A DNA stretch of 64,000 nucleotides from Chlorokybus atmophyticus (lineage: Eukaryota > Streptophyta > Chlorokybophyceae > Chlorokybales > Chlorokybaceae): NCBI GenBank assembly GCA_009103225.1, contig RHPI01000810.1:913387-977386 (forward strand), read 5' to 3'. Shown in pieces: positions 34,951-46,987 of the stretch; the first letter of the stretch is position 1, and every line of letters starts with the position of its first letter. A program made the translations under genes and the position numbers. Below the pieces are notes generated by a model. The model had not been told where the DNA came from, did not search any database, and was given only the letters and a program-made list of their open reading frames with translations.

Positions 34951-35258
34951 CATGAAATAAGCATACGCCCAACATAACATGCAGTGATATGTCGCTGGCC
35001 ACTCTGCCGAATTACCTCCACAGCATCCACCACCTGTTCACTAACCACATGTCCCGGTTTTGTCCATGTAAAGAACCCGCATGGGTTCCCCTCGCCACTT
35101 GAATCATGAGGGCGAGCACGATTCGCACACGCACTGCACACAAAAGGAAAACTCGGGTTCCTTGCATAATACTTTGCCGAGGCGGCAACCAACACATCGA
35201 AATTGTGTGTGGTGTGATGCCAGCAAGCAACACTCAAACCGTGGCACACTGTCTGCAC
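34950..35258 (-). pseudogene. GRF-like zinc-finger fragment
   Basis: The minus-strand frame from 35258 reads YYARNPSFPFVCSACANRAR, then a spacer, NPCGFFTWTKPG and VVDAVEVIRQSGQRH. The Cys pairs and CGFF.W are the core of the GRF zinc finger, which binds single-stranded nucleic acid in other proteins. A donor-like border follows ACA at about 35010. It probably belongs to the same decayed minus-strand gene set. Confidence 0.45.
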
Positions 35259-35479
35259 TCACTGGCAGTCAGTCAAGTGTGCTAGCATTTGCTGCTTACG
35301 GCCATTGGCACATACGTACGCATGGCATTGTGGGCACACCAAGCATGGTCTCCTAGGTGAGGGGGATGCAACTGCTGCCGCCGACATCATGCAAAATATG
35401 AATCGGCACGGTTGCCCATATACTGAGCGAGACTTTAGGGTATGGGCATTAACTTAGGGGTGCCAGCTTATGAACCCTA

Positions 35480-35600
35480 AATCAGTCACACTTCAAGAAG
35501 CACAACTGTACCATGTACAGTATTCCAGTACCATGCATGGTACTACATCAACATGAATAGTACTCCATCCATTGATGGTACTATAGTACAAGGATACTCG
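35480..35600. promoter_or_regulatory. Cluster of GTACCAT/ATGGTAC half-sites
   Basis: GTACCATG, AGTACCATGCATGGTACT and GATGGTACT occur within about 100 bases. The core is shared with the CGTACCATT motifs at 25123-25240 and 39942-40092, but without the flanking CG. Confidence 0.3.
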
Positions 35601-35852
35601 CATACTACCATGATCATAGAGTAATATTGTGCTGTCATTCCATGAAATCTAGAGCGCTGTCCGAGTTTGTTGCTGTCAACCATGCTTTGAACCTCCAAGG
35701 TATGCAAGCCATGCGCCGGGCAATCATCATACACATGTACAGCCAATGCTTCTGACAACAGCAAATCTCGGGTGCACCATGCTGCAACTATACATGTACT
35801 TACATAGTTCACAGGTGTTCAACACACCACTACAGTACATGCACAATTGGTA

Positions 35853-36672
35853 TTAGAGCGGGGTCCAAATCACCGTCGACACATTGGCGTCTTGCAGCAG
35901 GCGTGGCGACCAAAACGGGTGAGGTTGCTTGCACATGGGACACGCTTGTAGCTCCTTTGATTTATATGCCACGTGCTCCTGCTGGTATATAATGCAGACA
36001 TAGCACATTGCATGCTTGCCACAGGGCGTCTCCCCAACCGCTAGGGGGGTGGGCATTTTGATGCGACAATTCAGCACGCATGGTGCACGCGGGTATGCAA
36101 GCTGCCTCTGCCACCAAACTCTGTTATCGCACTGCAGGCGCAGCGACTCCCATCTGAATGGCCCAGCACAACGCTCCACTGCCTGCTCGATTACCTGACG
36201 CCCTTCTGCCGCCATACACCACCTGCTCGTCTCGGTGGTCTCGTCCAGCACGCGTTCATTCAGGCCCTCAACATGGCTGTTGTTACTCTTGTAATCGCCC
36301 GCAATCGCCATGTTCTTCGAGCTTTCACAGATTCAGCTCGATGTGCCGTACGACATACAGCCACTGCCAGCTAAAGCATGCCAAATACAGCTCGAATGGT
36401 TTTACTTGCCACCTAGTGTGTTTGCTCAAGTAGTGGCACATATCTCGACCTGCATCGATCGACATCAACAGGTACATCTGTAGCAGCAGGTCGAAGTTCT
36501 GCTCCGCGGATAGCTCTTGCACAGTGCCAGGTTGCTGCGGCAGTATTAACACCATCATATCGAGGACGGCAAGGGGCAACAACATACTACGGATGGCCAT
36601 GTCGTGTTTAGGTTTCAACCACGGCCAATCCCCAAAGGTCTGTTTAGACCGCACTCTCCGCGTTTGCCCCAC
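35853..36672 (-). pseudogene. Helical domain plus RING-like finger protein, frameshifted
   Basis: 36672-36325 is open and helical (NFDLLLQMYLLMSIDAGRDM; WQVKPFELYLACFSWQWLY) and ends at TGA. The next frame, 36311-35853, carries NNSHVEGLNERVLDETTETS, then Cys/His residues spaced like a RING finger: CVLNC, CGKHAMCYVC and CPMCKQPHPFW, with a stop at 35853. C-x2-H-x2-C-x2-C..C-x2-C matches the second half of a RING. A one-base shift near 36320 separates the two halves. RING proteins are typically ubiquitin ligases; here a role in protecting or regulating the transposon is only a guess. Confidence 0.45.
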
Positions 36673-36980
36673 TTATTGCATACTCTCATCACCTCGAGGC
36701 ATGCCGCATGCGGTGATGCAGCGCGTCTTGGGCGTATTGTAGGGCGATCAACTCCTTTGCACTACGAGTCAGCCCTTAAAAGCGTCTGTGCGTCGGTGCT
36801 TTGAGCTTAAGCAGCTCATGCCGCACCGGCTGTCTCTCTGGACGATGCTAAGCACCCACAAGACGCTGTAAACCCGCCTGTGCCTACTCACAGTCAGCCT
36901 TAATGAGGCTTCAAGGCGCTGTGCTTCTTTAACTACATTGTAACAATGCCTCACCTTTGCTTTTCTGAAAGCTGCGCAGA

Positions 36981-37209
36981 AAAACAAAAGCTTCATGCTC
37001 GACCTCACGAAGCAACAAAGGTCGTGGAGGACGAGAGGCGACCAATAAGCGCAAGGCTGTGAAGCAAGAAGATAACGCCTTACCTTCTTTGAGTGACAGT
37101 GCCACGGAGAGCACTTGTCAGGATGTGCAGGTTGACCCAAAAAGAAGAAAAAGGTTATTGCAACAAGGGATGCTGACAGAACCAGAGAAGAACACCTCGA
37201 TCAATCTCT
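36981..37209 (+). CDS. Possible plus-strand terminal exon with nuclear-localisation motif
   Basis: After the acceptor-like CTGCGCAG (to 36980) one frame is open to TAG at 37209. It is first basic (NKGRGGREATNKRKAVK), then acidic and Ser-rich, then PKRRKR and a polar end. Convincing donor exons upstream were not found, and the minus-strand gene set covers the same area, so this may be coincidence. Confidence 0.25.
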
Positions 37210-39690
37210 TTACCAATAGCACAGGCTAGTATTAATGTGGCAAGCTTAGAGGGAGAGGGCGAGCTGCCGCTGCTTTTTGATGAAGATACCTCCGGATGGT
37301 CAGAGTGCGGTGGCAAGTGAGTCTCCGCAGCAAGCAAAAGGGAGGGTGCTGAATTGTTATTGCGAGCATGTGGCTGTGGTTGAGGGGAGGCAGGATGTGC
37401 AGAACAATCGGCTACTTCTTGCAAAGCGCACGAAGGCTAGCTTGAGGCGTTGACGCAGCTACCTGCATCGCAGCCGGTGGTAGCGAGAAATTGGCAACGC
37501 CATTCCGCCACTCTCCGATCAGTTCTGTTACCTCCAGTGGCACTTCACGCATCAGCCACGACCATTGTTTTGTGCTTGCAGACTTAAGGAGCCAAAAGTG
37601 TGCTTCCGGCTCATCGTGAGCAGTGTTGCCCACCACCAAGAGTGAGTTGGGGGCTTATGTATTCTTAACCCAAACCGCGCTGCCGGGCCGTGGCACCCAC
37701 TCCCCATGCTCGCGCTGAACGGTCACGCAATTAATCAACAAGCTCAGCTTGTGGGCAAACATGGTCATCTACAGGTGCTCCACGTACACATCTTTTCTCC
37801 GCACGATCTGTCGCACCTTGGCCAGGGCTATGTCAATGTTGCAATTGACATTAGCCAACATGGTTGCAGGCAGTTTGTCGTAATACTGCGCTATCTCTCC
37901 CGCGGCACCAGTGGCTCTGCAAAAGTCTAGGATTTTGCTTGCCGCACCTGCATCGACAGCCTTAACGGTGATTTTGCGAAGAGTGTCCCCCTGACCGTCG
38001 TCGTCCATGGTGTCCAGCATGGCCCAAATTGTGCTCAAATAGGGGCACTTGTGCTCATCCATGACACTTTGCGCTATGGATGGCCTAGCGCAACATGCGA
38101 TTGTAGAAGCAATTACCATCCGATGGCGCATTGAAGTGGTCCCTTGAGGCGAGCTGGCCACCTAGCATAATTAATGGCCGTATGCGGGTTGCGGCCAGCT
38201 CCTCAAATGACTCGCTTGCAGGGTGGTGACCGCTGCTGCATGCGCATACAACACTTAGATGGTGTGTCCAACTGTCGACGGCAAGAGTCACAGTAACTAA
38301 TAAAATACCTGAGCTTGGGGCAGTGCCGTCTTCAACTTGCAGCGGGGTAAGGTAGGTGCAAAAGCTACATCGGTTGTCGCATTGTGCTGTGGTCTCGCCG
38401 GTTGCGGCAAGAATGATTGTTGCCCCACAATCACGGGTGCTGCTCGTACAGGAAACGGCAGCGCATGAAGGACTGGTGCCGCGGAAGGTGGATGCGCTCT
38501 GGCTGCGAGGGGAGCATGTGCGGCAGGTGAGACCACTTGTGCATGCAGCAAGGGGGGCTATATATAGGACCCATGATGAGATGGCTCACAATGTTGTAAA
38601 GGACGAATATAAGCTTATGCAGTGCCTGACGCATTGTTACCAAGGCACAAGCATAAAAGGTAGCGACTTACCTCAACAGCACGTGGGTTGCATGGAGCAG
38701 GGGAAGCCATGGGGGCTGACAAGGTGGTATTGGGTGCACTCTCCCCGCCACCCTCAATTGCAGACTCGTCACGGAGCTCGTGAGCCATGGGCACAGAATG
38801 CGCCATTGCACCAATGGACATGTCGGGAATCAACAGGCCAACATGCATGTTAAACTGATGCCGCATTGCCGCCGCGCCCATTAGCAAGTGGGATTGAAGG
38901 ACCGATTATTGGAATTGAATCCAAACTTACACAGGAGCTCCAACAGGACCTAGTGCACTGTGGTGCTGTCAACCAATTACGTGTGGTTTAGCTCCATGCT
39001 TGCGACACTGCAATTGCAATAGTCAACCGCGTTACACCGTCATAAGTTGGTTGCTTCGCATAGTCACCTGCGGCATTGCTGGTTGATGCACAAATGATTG
39101 CATGGACTGCGTCATTACTGATTGATGCACTACTGGTTGAATGCCGGACGAATGGCCACGCGCTCTTGTGCTCAAACCCAGCCTACTTCATTCGGCACGC
39201 GCGTGCGACTTCGCACGCTCACGCACATCATAGCATGCAAAGGTAGGCATGCATTGGAGGTGCATGCAGTCAACATGCACAGCGAGATTGGCAACAACAC
39301 ACCGCCGTCCAGCTCTGTGTATCTGCTCTGGCTTCCGCAATGTCGGCTTAACTGTGGGGTGGGTATGGGTGAGTAGTGGAGGCCTGCAGCCACGCTACAT
39401 GTATCTCATGGACTGCGCCTCCCAAAAAATTGCTGTTGCAAGGAATTGCATGTGACTGTTGAGCGTACCTCTGCATTCTTTTGCGCTTGTTCCCACAGTC
39501 GCAATTGGTCCCGCATGGTTTTAACCAGGGGCTCCAAGGAGTGTAGCTAGTGATCCACTTCTTGTTGCAGAAAGCCAGCCACCAAGCAGCTCTTTGTGTG
39601 CAGATGGTCCTTAATAGCTTGCCTGCTAATTGGTCCAATGTTGGTGATGCATGTTGGACAGCCACGTTGCTGGCGCTTGCCATGATTCAT
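37155..39690 (-). pseudogene. OTU-type cysteine protease gene with N-terminal zinc finger, broken
   Basis: The start ATG at 39690 leads into a finger, CPTCITNIGPISRQAIKDHL followed by HTKSC. A TAG and a helical stretch (LEPLVKTMRDQLRLWEQAQK) follow, ending at GAG/GTACGC (about 39472). Pro/Gln/Ala-rich linkers follow (about 39140-38300). The protease core begins RPLIMLGGQLASRDHFNAPS with the nucleophile motif DGNCFYN at about 38120-38100. After a frameshift it continues DEHKCPYLSTIW..AAGEIAQYYDKL, and ends with VVGNTAHDEPEAHFWLL (about 37620-37570), whose HF matches the catalytic His position of OTU enzymes. A Ser/Pro-rich tail runs to TGA/TAA near 37155. OTU proteases remove ubiquitin; several are carried by viruses and transposons. 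Two frameshifts and two stops make it inactive. Confidence 0.55.
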
Positions 39691-39697
39691 GATGTGG

Positions 39698-40100
39698 TGC
39701 CCTCTATTAGCTGGCTTCGCTACTTAAACTCTTACGACCACAACTTCTCGCAAGATGTGCCACGCCGCCGCCGCCTCCTACTCCTGGTCCTCAGCCTTCT
39801 AGTCGAACCAAGGTTCACTATGCCTGACATTCCAGCCGTCATCGACCTGATGCCCCTACGTGCCATCATCCGGCCATTAATGAAGCTGTTTGGGTGAGTT
39901 CACGCTAACTCCCATTAGGGCTGGTCGAGCAATGCCTCTGTCGTACCATTGATGATACGACATAGCCATTGTACGCCAATGGCTGGGGTTGAACGAGAGA
40001 TGCCTCTGTCGTACCATTAATGTTACGCCCAAGCTATTGTTACCCTTGGTTGTACGAAGCATGGATGGTACGAAGGCATAAGCCGTACCATCAACCATAG
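39698..40100 (-). promoter_or_regulatory. Upstream region of the OTU gene with CGTACCATT repeats
   Basis: CGTACCATT occurs at 39942-39950 and 40010-40018, the latter within a repeated TGCCTCTGTCGTACCATT. Inverted forms or variants lie at 40064-40072 and 40084-40092. The motif matches that in the divergent promoter at 25123-25240. Confidence 0.4.
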
Positions 40101-40829
40101 GAGAGAAGGTTCGAGAAGTTGTTCTTCACTTCATGATCAATGGCGAGCAAGTCATCCCGCAACTGCCTAGCTCGTGAGATGAACTTCATAACAGGTTCAG
40201 CAAAAGCTTTCTTAAAAGCATTCATCTGCTTTCTCAACTGCAACTTCCTAGCATTTTTTTTACTTTATACACATCTGCAAACTTCAGCCACAACTCTCTA
40301 GCAGTCTTGCAACGTGCAACAAGCGCTAAGTGATGCTGTACCACATCAAACCTAGCAACGCAAGTGGTTGATGGAATTTGTTGTTGAGGTCTGCGTCCAC
40401 CATATCGGGAGCGCTCTCCTCGGGATCCACCACTGACCATAGGTCTTTGTGCATGAGTAGCATCTGCATCCTAGTGCTCCATGTCCCATAGTTGTCGAGG
40501 TCCACTGGCTCAATATTGACCTTGTCATAGCTGGTCGCCATGTTTACCTTGCAAGTCTGCAATGAAGACGGCGCTTCCCTAGGCTATACCAACTCGTGTA
40601 TGCTATGCTAATGCAAGTGTGGGCCCATGACCTGTTTGAATTGCCCAGTAGCAACAATGACAAGCATATGTGTGGCGCTGATAGTAGAAGCATATGGATC
40701 TTACAGTATTGCACAACATACAGTGTCTCATATAATACACTAACGAGTGCTAGTCAACGCTATCGATCATACCATATACATGTTGGCGCCGCCTATATAT
40801 GTACCTTCAACAACCCATAACCTTTAACA
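40101..40829 (-). mobile_element. Truncated copia (family 2) fragment: LTR plus part of gag
   Basis: The minus-strand LTR remnant 40829-40633 (starts TGTTAAAGG, ends CAAACA) is followed by CATGGGCCCA, the altered primer site. Gag then starts at ATG 40541 (TSYDKVNIEPVDLDNYGTWS) and runs with frameshifts to EPVMKFISRARQL..EVK, ending abruptly near 40108. It is the same family as the element at 58257. Confidence 0.8.
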
Positions 40830-43773
40830 GTCATACACTTGGTGTGACTCACCCAGCAATGTCACATTATGCCATATACTATACTGTTACAGCATTATTC
40901 ACACTCGACGTGACACGCAAGTGCACTTCACAAGTGCAAGCATACTGGCTTCCATACAAGCATATGCACTTAATGCACATTTACGAGGTAAAATACACAA
41001 TATACTGCTTACCACACGCTTGGACAAGTCATTGGACTTTATGTGTGAGCGCTCACAACAAGTGACGCTATATTGCTGTAGTCACCAGCTTGTATAGTAC
41101 ACTGTAATATTTGACACTTGCCACTACATGTGACAGTGTCCCGCATGCGAATATACGCATGCTCACACCAATCATTCTTTGCTTATCCGTACAGTATATA
41201 GGTTAACATGCTCAAGGCATGCCTTCAGGCTTAAGGACAGACTGCGCATGAGTACACTGCACAAGCACTATATATGCTTATAAAGCGGAATTATCAAACA
41301 GTTTAACTTCCTACCCTATGTCAGGAGTTGCGTGTAAGACACCTTGTCAAAATGAGCGTGACATTCCTCCCCACTTCCATCGCAACTACCTCGTTGCCAG
41401 GTTGAGCTATCAAGCCCCAACACATTTTTGGATGGCCAATGAAGCTGAATTTTTGCTCTCCACACGTAATCAAGTGCAAGTTACGGGAGTGCCAACAATC
41501 TTTTCTATGCATGCTCAAGTGATGGCAGCCACTTAAGGTGATGCTGACGACACGTGCACGTGTCCATCTGGCAGCAAAGCGCTTCATAATGCTTAGAGCA
41601 CATGCTCTAAAGTGGACCCCTTTAAGATTTTAAAATCATTGTTAAACTTGGCCAAGTGTCCGCGCAATTGGACATATCTAGTAAACGCGCCTTAAGGTGT
41701 TGTGTACTGTTTGGTTTACTGCAATTTGCAACACATCCTTGCTAATGCTAATATTGACGTGTAACCCGAAGTTTCAAGCCTTGTAGTTTGACTCACTGCT
41801 TAAATACAAACCTTTCACCCTCAATCCTCAATTAGTAATGGAAAAGGTTACTCTGGACAACTGCACCTCAAGTGCAAAAAGAAATAGGTGTTACATGCAA
41901 AATATTATGCATACATTCATAACTGCAGGTGACATGCTATGTAGCTATATCACCAACCATATGAACACTGCACCTCAAGTGCATGGACACAGGTGTTACA
42001 TGTATAGTTGCAGGTGACGAGCAATACATGCTCTGACCCAAAAGCTAAGTTGATGACTATGTATGTTTCAAGCATACGAGCAGTTGATGCATGTGGTGGA
42101 CAAACATCGGTAGTCAGACGCTGAAGAATCATTGCTGGGCCAATGAGGGCGTCCCATCACCTGCACCTCTTGTCTACCATGGCCACAGACTCGCTGCATA
42201 CTTTTGCAAGTATGCACTTGCCAATGCACTGTTGTGTACCTACACACGCAGTATGTTCGTGATATGCTTCGGCTTTGGCTTTAATTGCTTCAAGTGTATA
42301 CAACATGCTCTTTGTACATGTCACTTGTCCTTGTAAGGCATGTTTAGCACAGACGGCCGTCTCATGCTATTCAGAGCAACAAACTTGACTGCTAGCACCT
42401 ACCACCCATCGTACAACTTGTGTACTTACTTAATAAAGTGTGCTTGCCTCTATGACAGCCCGGCACGTTCTGAACATATGGTTCACATGTTCAACAAGTT
42501 GTCAATGCTTTCTAACCAATGTGCACATGTAGGAGCACTTGCTGACTTAGCAAACTCGTTTTGGCGCCAATGTATGGCTAAGCCTGACTTGCCATGTCGA
42601 TGTAAGGCTTATTATACACATTGCACATAGTTAGTGCATCCACACGCTCGTACAATCAACACTGTATACTTAGCTACAAGTCTCTATGCTAACGGTTGTC
42701 AAAGTGTGGCGTCACTTAAGACCTTTACTAATGCCTGTTGCAGCTACAGTTGGCATCACCTAATTTGCTTGACCATTAATGCGGGCATCTCACCATGTGA
42801 CTGCCTCATAATCCTTAGTATGGCTGCGGCCCTGCTACTAATAGCATTAAACTATACATGCACACCCGTAATGGGTTTGCCATCTTCAGCTGCAACTCTC
42901 AAGTGGTACCACAAGCCTTAATGGCACATCCATCCCGCTTCAAATTAACCATTCTACCGAGCAACCTTTTAACAATACACATGTGCTTGAGTATACTTGA
43001 GAAACTCTTTTATAGTATATTATATGGATGACCTCCCCTCATAAACTGAAACCCTCAATATGTGCGTGTCACTGTGTTCATATGATTGTTCAACACCTTC
43101 CCACTTGGTTGGGTGTCAAGCGATGACATGGGATGCGTATGCACTTCACAAGCTTCATGTTTCTTTACGGGTTGCATGAGTGGGTTGTAGTTGGTGGCAA
43201 ACTGACCAACTACCTTTCACCCCCATGTGCACGAGCATCCATGTAAAACACCATCATGTGGGTACGAAGTTGGCCCATGCCCACTTACGCATGCGTATGT
43301 CATCCTACTACTATATAGAAAAAACACCCCCGTCCATGCGGTTTCGTTGTAATATAGACACCGTGTGCAATGTATTGGGTGAGCCCACTGTTGCCGCGCA
43401 ATGCATTTATGGCGATAATGGGCTCACCTAATGCCTTTTAAACCATAAATACACTGCTTGGCAGGTCGCACTTGGTCCCAATGCGCAACTTGCCAACGTA
43501 AATCAGGGTTTGAACATTTGCGCGAATATGTATTGGTAATATAATTTTTGGAATTCGAACACGCTAGATGTTTCTAGCGGTGCAAATTGGTGCTGGCATT
43601 TACATTCGGCTTTGGGTAGGCGCGGCGGCAGCAGTGGAGAACGCTTAGGTAGTTGCGCCACACTAGGACTAGGCCGGCAATCAGGCCAAGGCGGTGCCTC
43701 GCAGCAATCAAGGTGAGTTGTTATTGAAAGAATGTGCTAACGGTGGCCCCCTAAGCTGCCCCCTACCCCCCTA
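40830..43773. other. AT-richer region with no confident gene
   Basis: This is mostly short frames. Between 42091 and 42921 one plus-strand frame is interrupted by only two stops (42334-42336, 42628-42630). It is rich in Cys, His and Leu (for example MFNKLSMLSNQCAHVGALAD; CSYSWHHLICLTINAGISPC). It could be a decayed gene; no family is recognised. 43000-43700 shows nothing. Confidence 0.4.
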
Positions 43774-44144
43774 TGATGAGAACAAGTGATGCGCCTAGTG
43801 TGTGTGTATTTGCCTCTTACATACAAGTGTGCACACACTAAGGACAAGTGCAGCAAGCACGCCAACTATAGAGACAACGTGCGACCCACTGTATTAAGCA
43901 GTACACAATGTCTTATATACTATGCTACTAAGCACTTGTCAACTCTAGTCAACTCTGGTCAAAGTCAACACTAATCAACACTAGTCAATGGTCAAAGCCA
44001 ACGGTCAAAGCCAAAGTTGACCATGGTTGACCATAACTCCCGTAACTCTCGTAACTCCCGTTATTATAAAGGTTAAGCTGATCGTACCAACTACATGTAG
44101 GCGCCGCCTATACATGTACTTTCAACAACCTACAACATTTAACA
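43774..44144 (-). repeat. Solo LTR of the gag-only copia family
   Basis: It is a minus-strand copy of the LTRs at 48258 and 54197. It begins on the plus strand as TGATGAGAACAAGTGATGCGCC and ends CATTTAACA, with the (G)TTGAC array, GTTAC repeats and the TACATGTAGGCGCCGCCTATACATGTA palindrome. Flanks CCCTA and CCGTA may be a diverged 5-bp duplication. Confidence 0.88.
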
Positions 44145-46636
44145 CCGTACCTCGCTAGGCAGGCGAACACCGCCTTGACCTGTTGGTTAAGGCGGTGGCG
44201 TAAGGCGGCATCCAAGACGGCAGCGAGCAAGGAGGCGGCGCCTTCGACAGGTGAGTTGGTCTGTAGGTGTGCACAAGCGCGCGCCCCCATGTTGGTGTGT
44301 GTTTGTGTGTTTGTACACAAGCTTGCTCATGCTGTTCACTTGCCAGGTGCATGCCCCCCCTCTTTTTCGACTAGGCTCTTTACCAATTTTTTAAATCCCC
44401 TCACCCTTAGCACCTTCTATAGCAAGTTGGGATTTTCTGGATTTGTGTGCGTGCAGGGTTTGTCTCTATGCGTAAGTAGTTTCGTGCGAGCTCCCCCCCG
44501 CCCCCGCCCCCTCCCTCCCTCTCCCTCTCTCTCTCTNNNNNNNNNNNNNNNNNNNNNNNNNNNNNNNNNNNNNNNNNNNNNNNNNNNNNNNNNNNNNNNN
44601 NNNNNNNNNNNNNNNNNNNNNNNNNNNNNNNNNNNNNNNNNNNNNNNNNNNNNNNNNNNNNNNNNNNNNNNNNNNNNNNNNNNNNNNNNNNNNNNNNNNN
44701 NNNNNNNNNNNNNNNNNNNNNNNNNNNNNNNNNNNNNNNNNNNNNNNNNNNNNNNNNNNNNNNNNNNNNNNNNNNNNNNNNNNNNNNNNNNNNNNNNNNN
44801 NNNNNNNNNNNNNNNNNNNNNNNNNNNNNNNNNNNNNNNNNNNNNNNNNNNNNNNNNNNNNNNNNNNNNNNNNNNNNNNNNNNNNNNNNNNNNNNNNNNN
44901 NNNNNNNNNNNNNNNNNNNNNNNNNNNNNNNNNNNNNNNNNNNNNNNNNNNNNNNNNNNNNNNNNNNNNNNNNNNNNNNNNNNNNNNNNNNNNNNNNNNN
45001 NNNNNNNNNNNNNNNNNNNNNNNNNNNNNNNNNNNNNNNNNNNNNNNNNNNNNNNNNNNNNNNNNNNNNNNNNNNNNNNNNNNNNNNNNNNNNNNNNNNN
45101 NNNNNNNNNNNNNNNNNNNNNNNNNNNNNNNNNNNNNNNNNNNNNNNNNNNNNNNNNNNNNNNNNNNNNNNNNNNNNNNNNNNNNNNNNNNNNNNNNNNN
45201 NNNNNNNNNNNNNNNNNNNNNNNNNNNNNNNNNNNNNNNNNNNNNNNNNNNNNNNNNNNNNNNNNNNNNNNNNNNNNNNNNNNNNNNNNNNNNNNNNNNN
45301 NNNNNNNNNNNNNNNNNNNNNNNNNNNNNNNNNNNNNNNNNNNNNNNNNNNNNNNNNNNNNNNNNNNNNNNNNNNNNNNNNNNNNNNNNNNNNNNNNNNN
45401 NNNNNNNNNNNNNNNNNNNNNNNNNNNNNNNNNNNNNNNNNNNNNNNNNNNNNNNNNNNNNNNNNNNNNNNNNNNNNNNNNNNNNNNTCTTTTTCAACCA
45501 ATGCTTGCGCTGGTGTGTACATATGAGCTGTGCGCACAGATCTAGGCAGCTCCCCCGCCAGTCAGCCCACCCACCCTTGCATTCTTCTATTAATGTGCGT
45601 GCGCGCGTGTGCATGCACGCCTCCCCACCCTCCCCCTCTCTCCTCCCAGTAACGCTTGCGCTGGTGTGTGCAGGAGCTGCGCACACAAGAGGTTGGCAAG
45701 TAGGCCAGTCAGGCAATCCAGACAGGCAACCAAGATCTCCATCAGCCATCAATTCCAACAAAACGCACAGGAGTTTGTCAGTCGGCCTCCCGACCTTGCC
45801 AAAGCTGCTGCCTAAGGTAGGTTGATGTTGTACGAATGACATAGAGGGAGGCGGGGGNGAGGGTCTGCCTGTTTGTATGTTAAGAAAGACGGGTGGGTAG
45901 GCAAGGTAGTCGCACTTACTCAGTCACTCTCTCACACATACACACACCTATGCACACATTCGCTTGCAGGAACGCTTGCTGATTGGTGTGTTTGTGCAGG
46001 TCTATACATCGACACGCATCCCAAGACGCAATCGCTTAACAATCCGTCCTGGTATGTCGTCCACGGCTTTAACAACGCAGCCAAAAAGGTACAACTTGCA
46101 TCGACTCTTTGGCCTTTCGGCAATCGGATCAAAATGATTACAGACCAAATTGGTTTACACAGCGTGTAGGGAAACTATGCCAGTTTTTTTCCAAGTGGTT
46201 GAATTGAGTTGTTGTGCAGTGATGTCCACAAAGCATGCAAGGCGGTTTAGGAGGGGTTGATTGCACAGCGAGACTCAGAGTGGAAGCGGCGGAGGCATTA
46301 TCAAGGTGAGAAGCGACAACCTGAAACGGAAGTTAGTCGCTTTCGTGAGGAGGTTGAGTGTATGTGTTCCGAACGTGATGAGCATCAACATCAGTACGAG
46401 CGGTATGAGTCCAAGTACAGACGAGTGAAGATGGAGGCTGAGCTGCAGTATAGACCATTGGGGTTGATGAGAAAGCTAAGTTGAAGGTCCAGGTAGCTAG
46501 GCTAGAAGAACAAGTGGTTGACACGGCAGCAGTGCGGCTTGGGCGGGAGATGGAGCGTCAGCGGTTGTGTAATCGTTATGCCCGTTGGCATACAGAGTCA
46601 AGGATGGATCAATTGTTGCCAAGTCTGTCAGACTAG
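44145..46636 (+). CDS. Fragments of a plus-strand gene with C-terminal coiled coil, interrupted by a gap
   Basis: Exon-like pieces are: about 44175-44250 ending CGACAG/GTGAGT; 46000-46089 (after TGTGCAG; HPKTQSLNNPSWYVVHGFNN) ending AAAAAG/GTACAA; and 46257-46470 (RDSEWKRRRHYQ, REEVECMCSERDEHQHQYER). After an apparent one-base shift near 46455, the last piece is DEKAKLKVQVARLEEQVVDT to a stop at 46636. The last 120 residues are charged heptads, a likely coiled coil. The 951-base gap and the shift prevent a full model. The family is unknown; it could be cargo of the Helitron that follows. Confidence 0.35.
44537..45487. other. Assembly gap, 951 Ns
   Basis: A run of N preceded by a CT microsatellite. 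Similar words (CTTGCGCTGGTGTGT..GAGCTG.GCGCACA) occur at 45506 and 45655, so the gap probably hides tandem repeats. Confidence 0.95.
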
Positions 46637-46987
46637 GCAGCACCCAGGCGGCAAGTGTGTTGGCGCGGAGTATTTAATAGTTGCACACATGAGCCGTATA
46701 CATTTTTCCATGGTAGCATAGAAGGTAGTGGAGACTCATGAAGTGGGGGACACATGTTTCTGTATCATGTGCACTTGTGGTATCATATTGCTGATGTGCA
46801 TAAGTATTAAGTAGCAACACATACGCTTGTGCAGACATTGTGATGTATGTTGAGATTATGAAATATGAGGAAGCTGTAGAGACAAGCATGTGAATGGATG
46901 TATTGAAGCTGTGTCATGTATATAACAAGATCACTATTTCATGTCTCAAGATATTTGATTTGGCAGGCGAGTAATTGAGCTGCAAAT

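Noticed and set aside
44175-45842. Frames of 370-460 codons
   Set aside because: Most of their length is the run of Ns.
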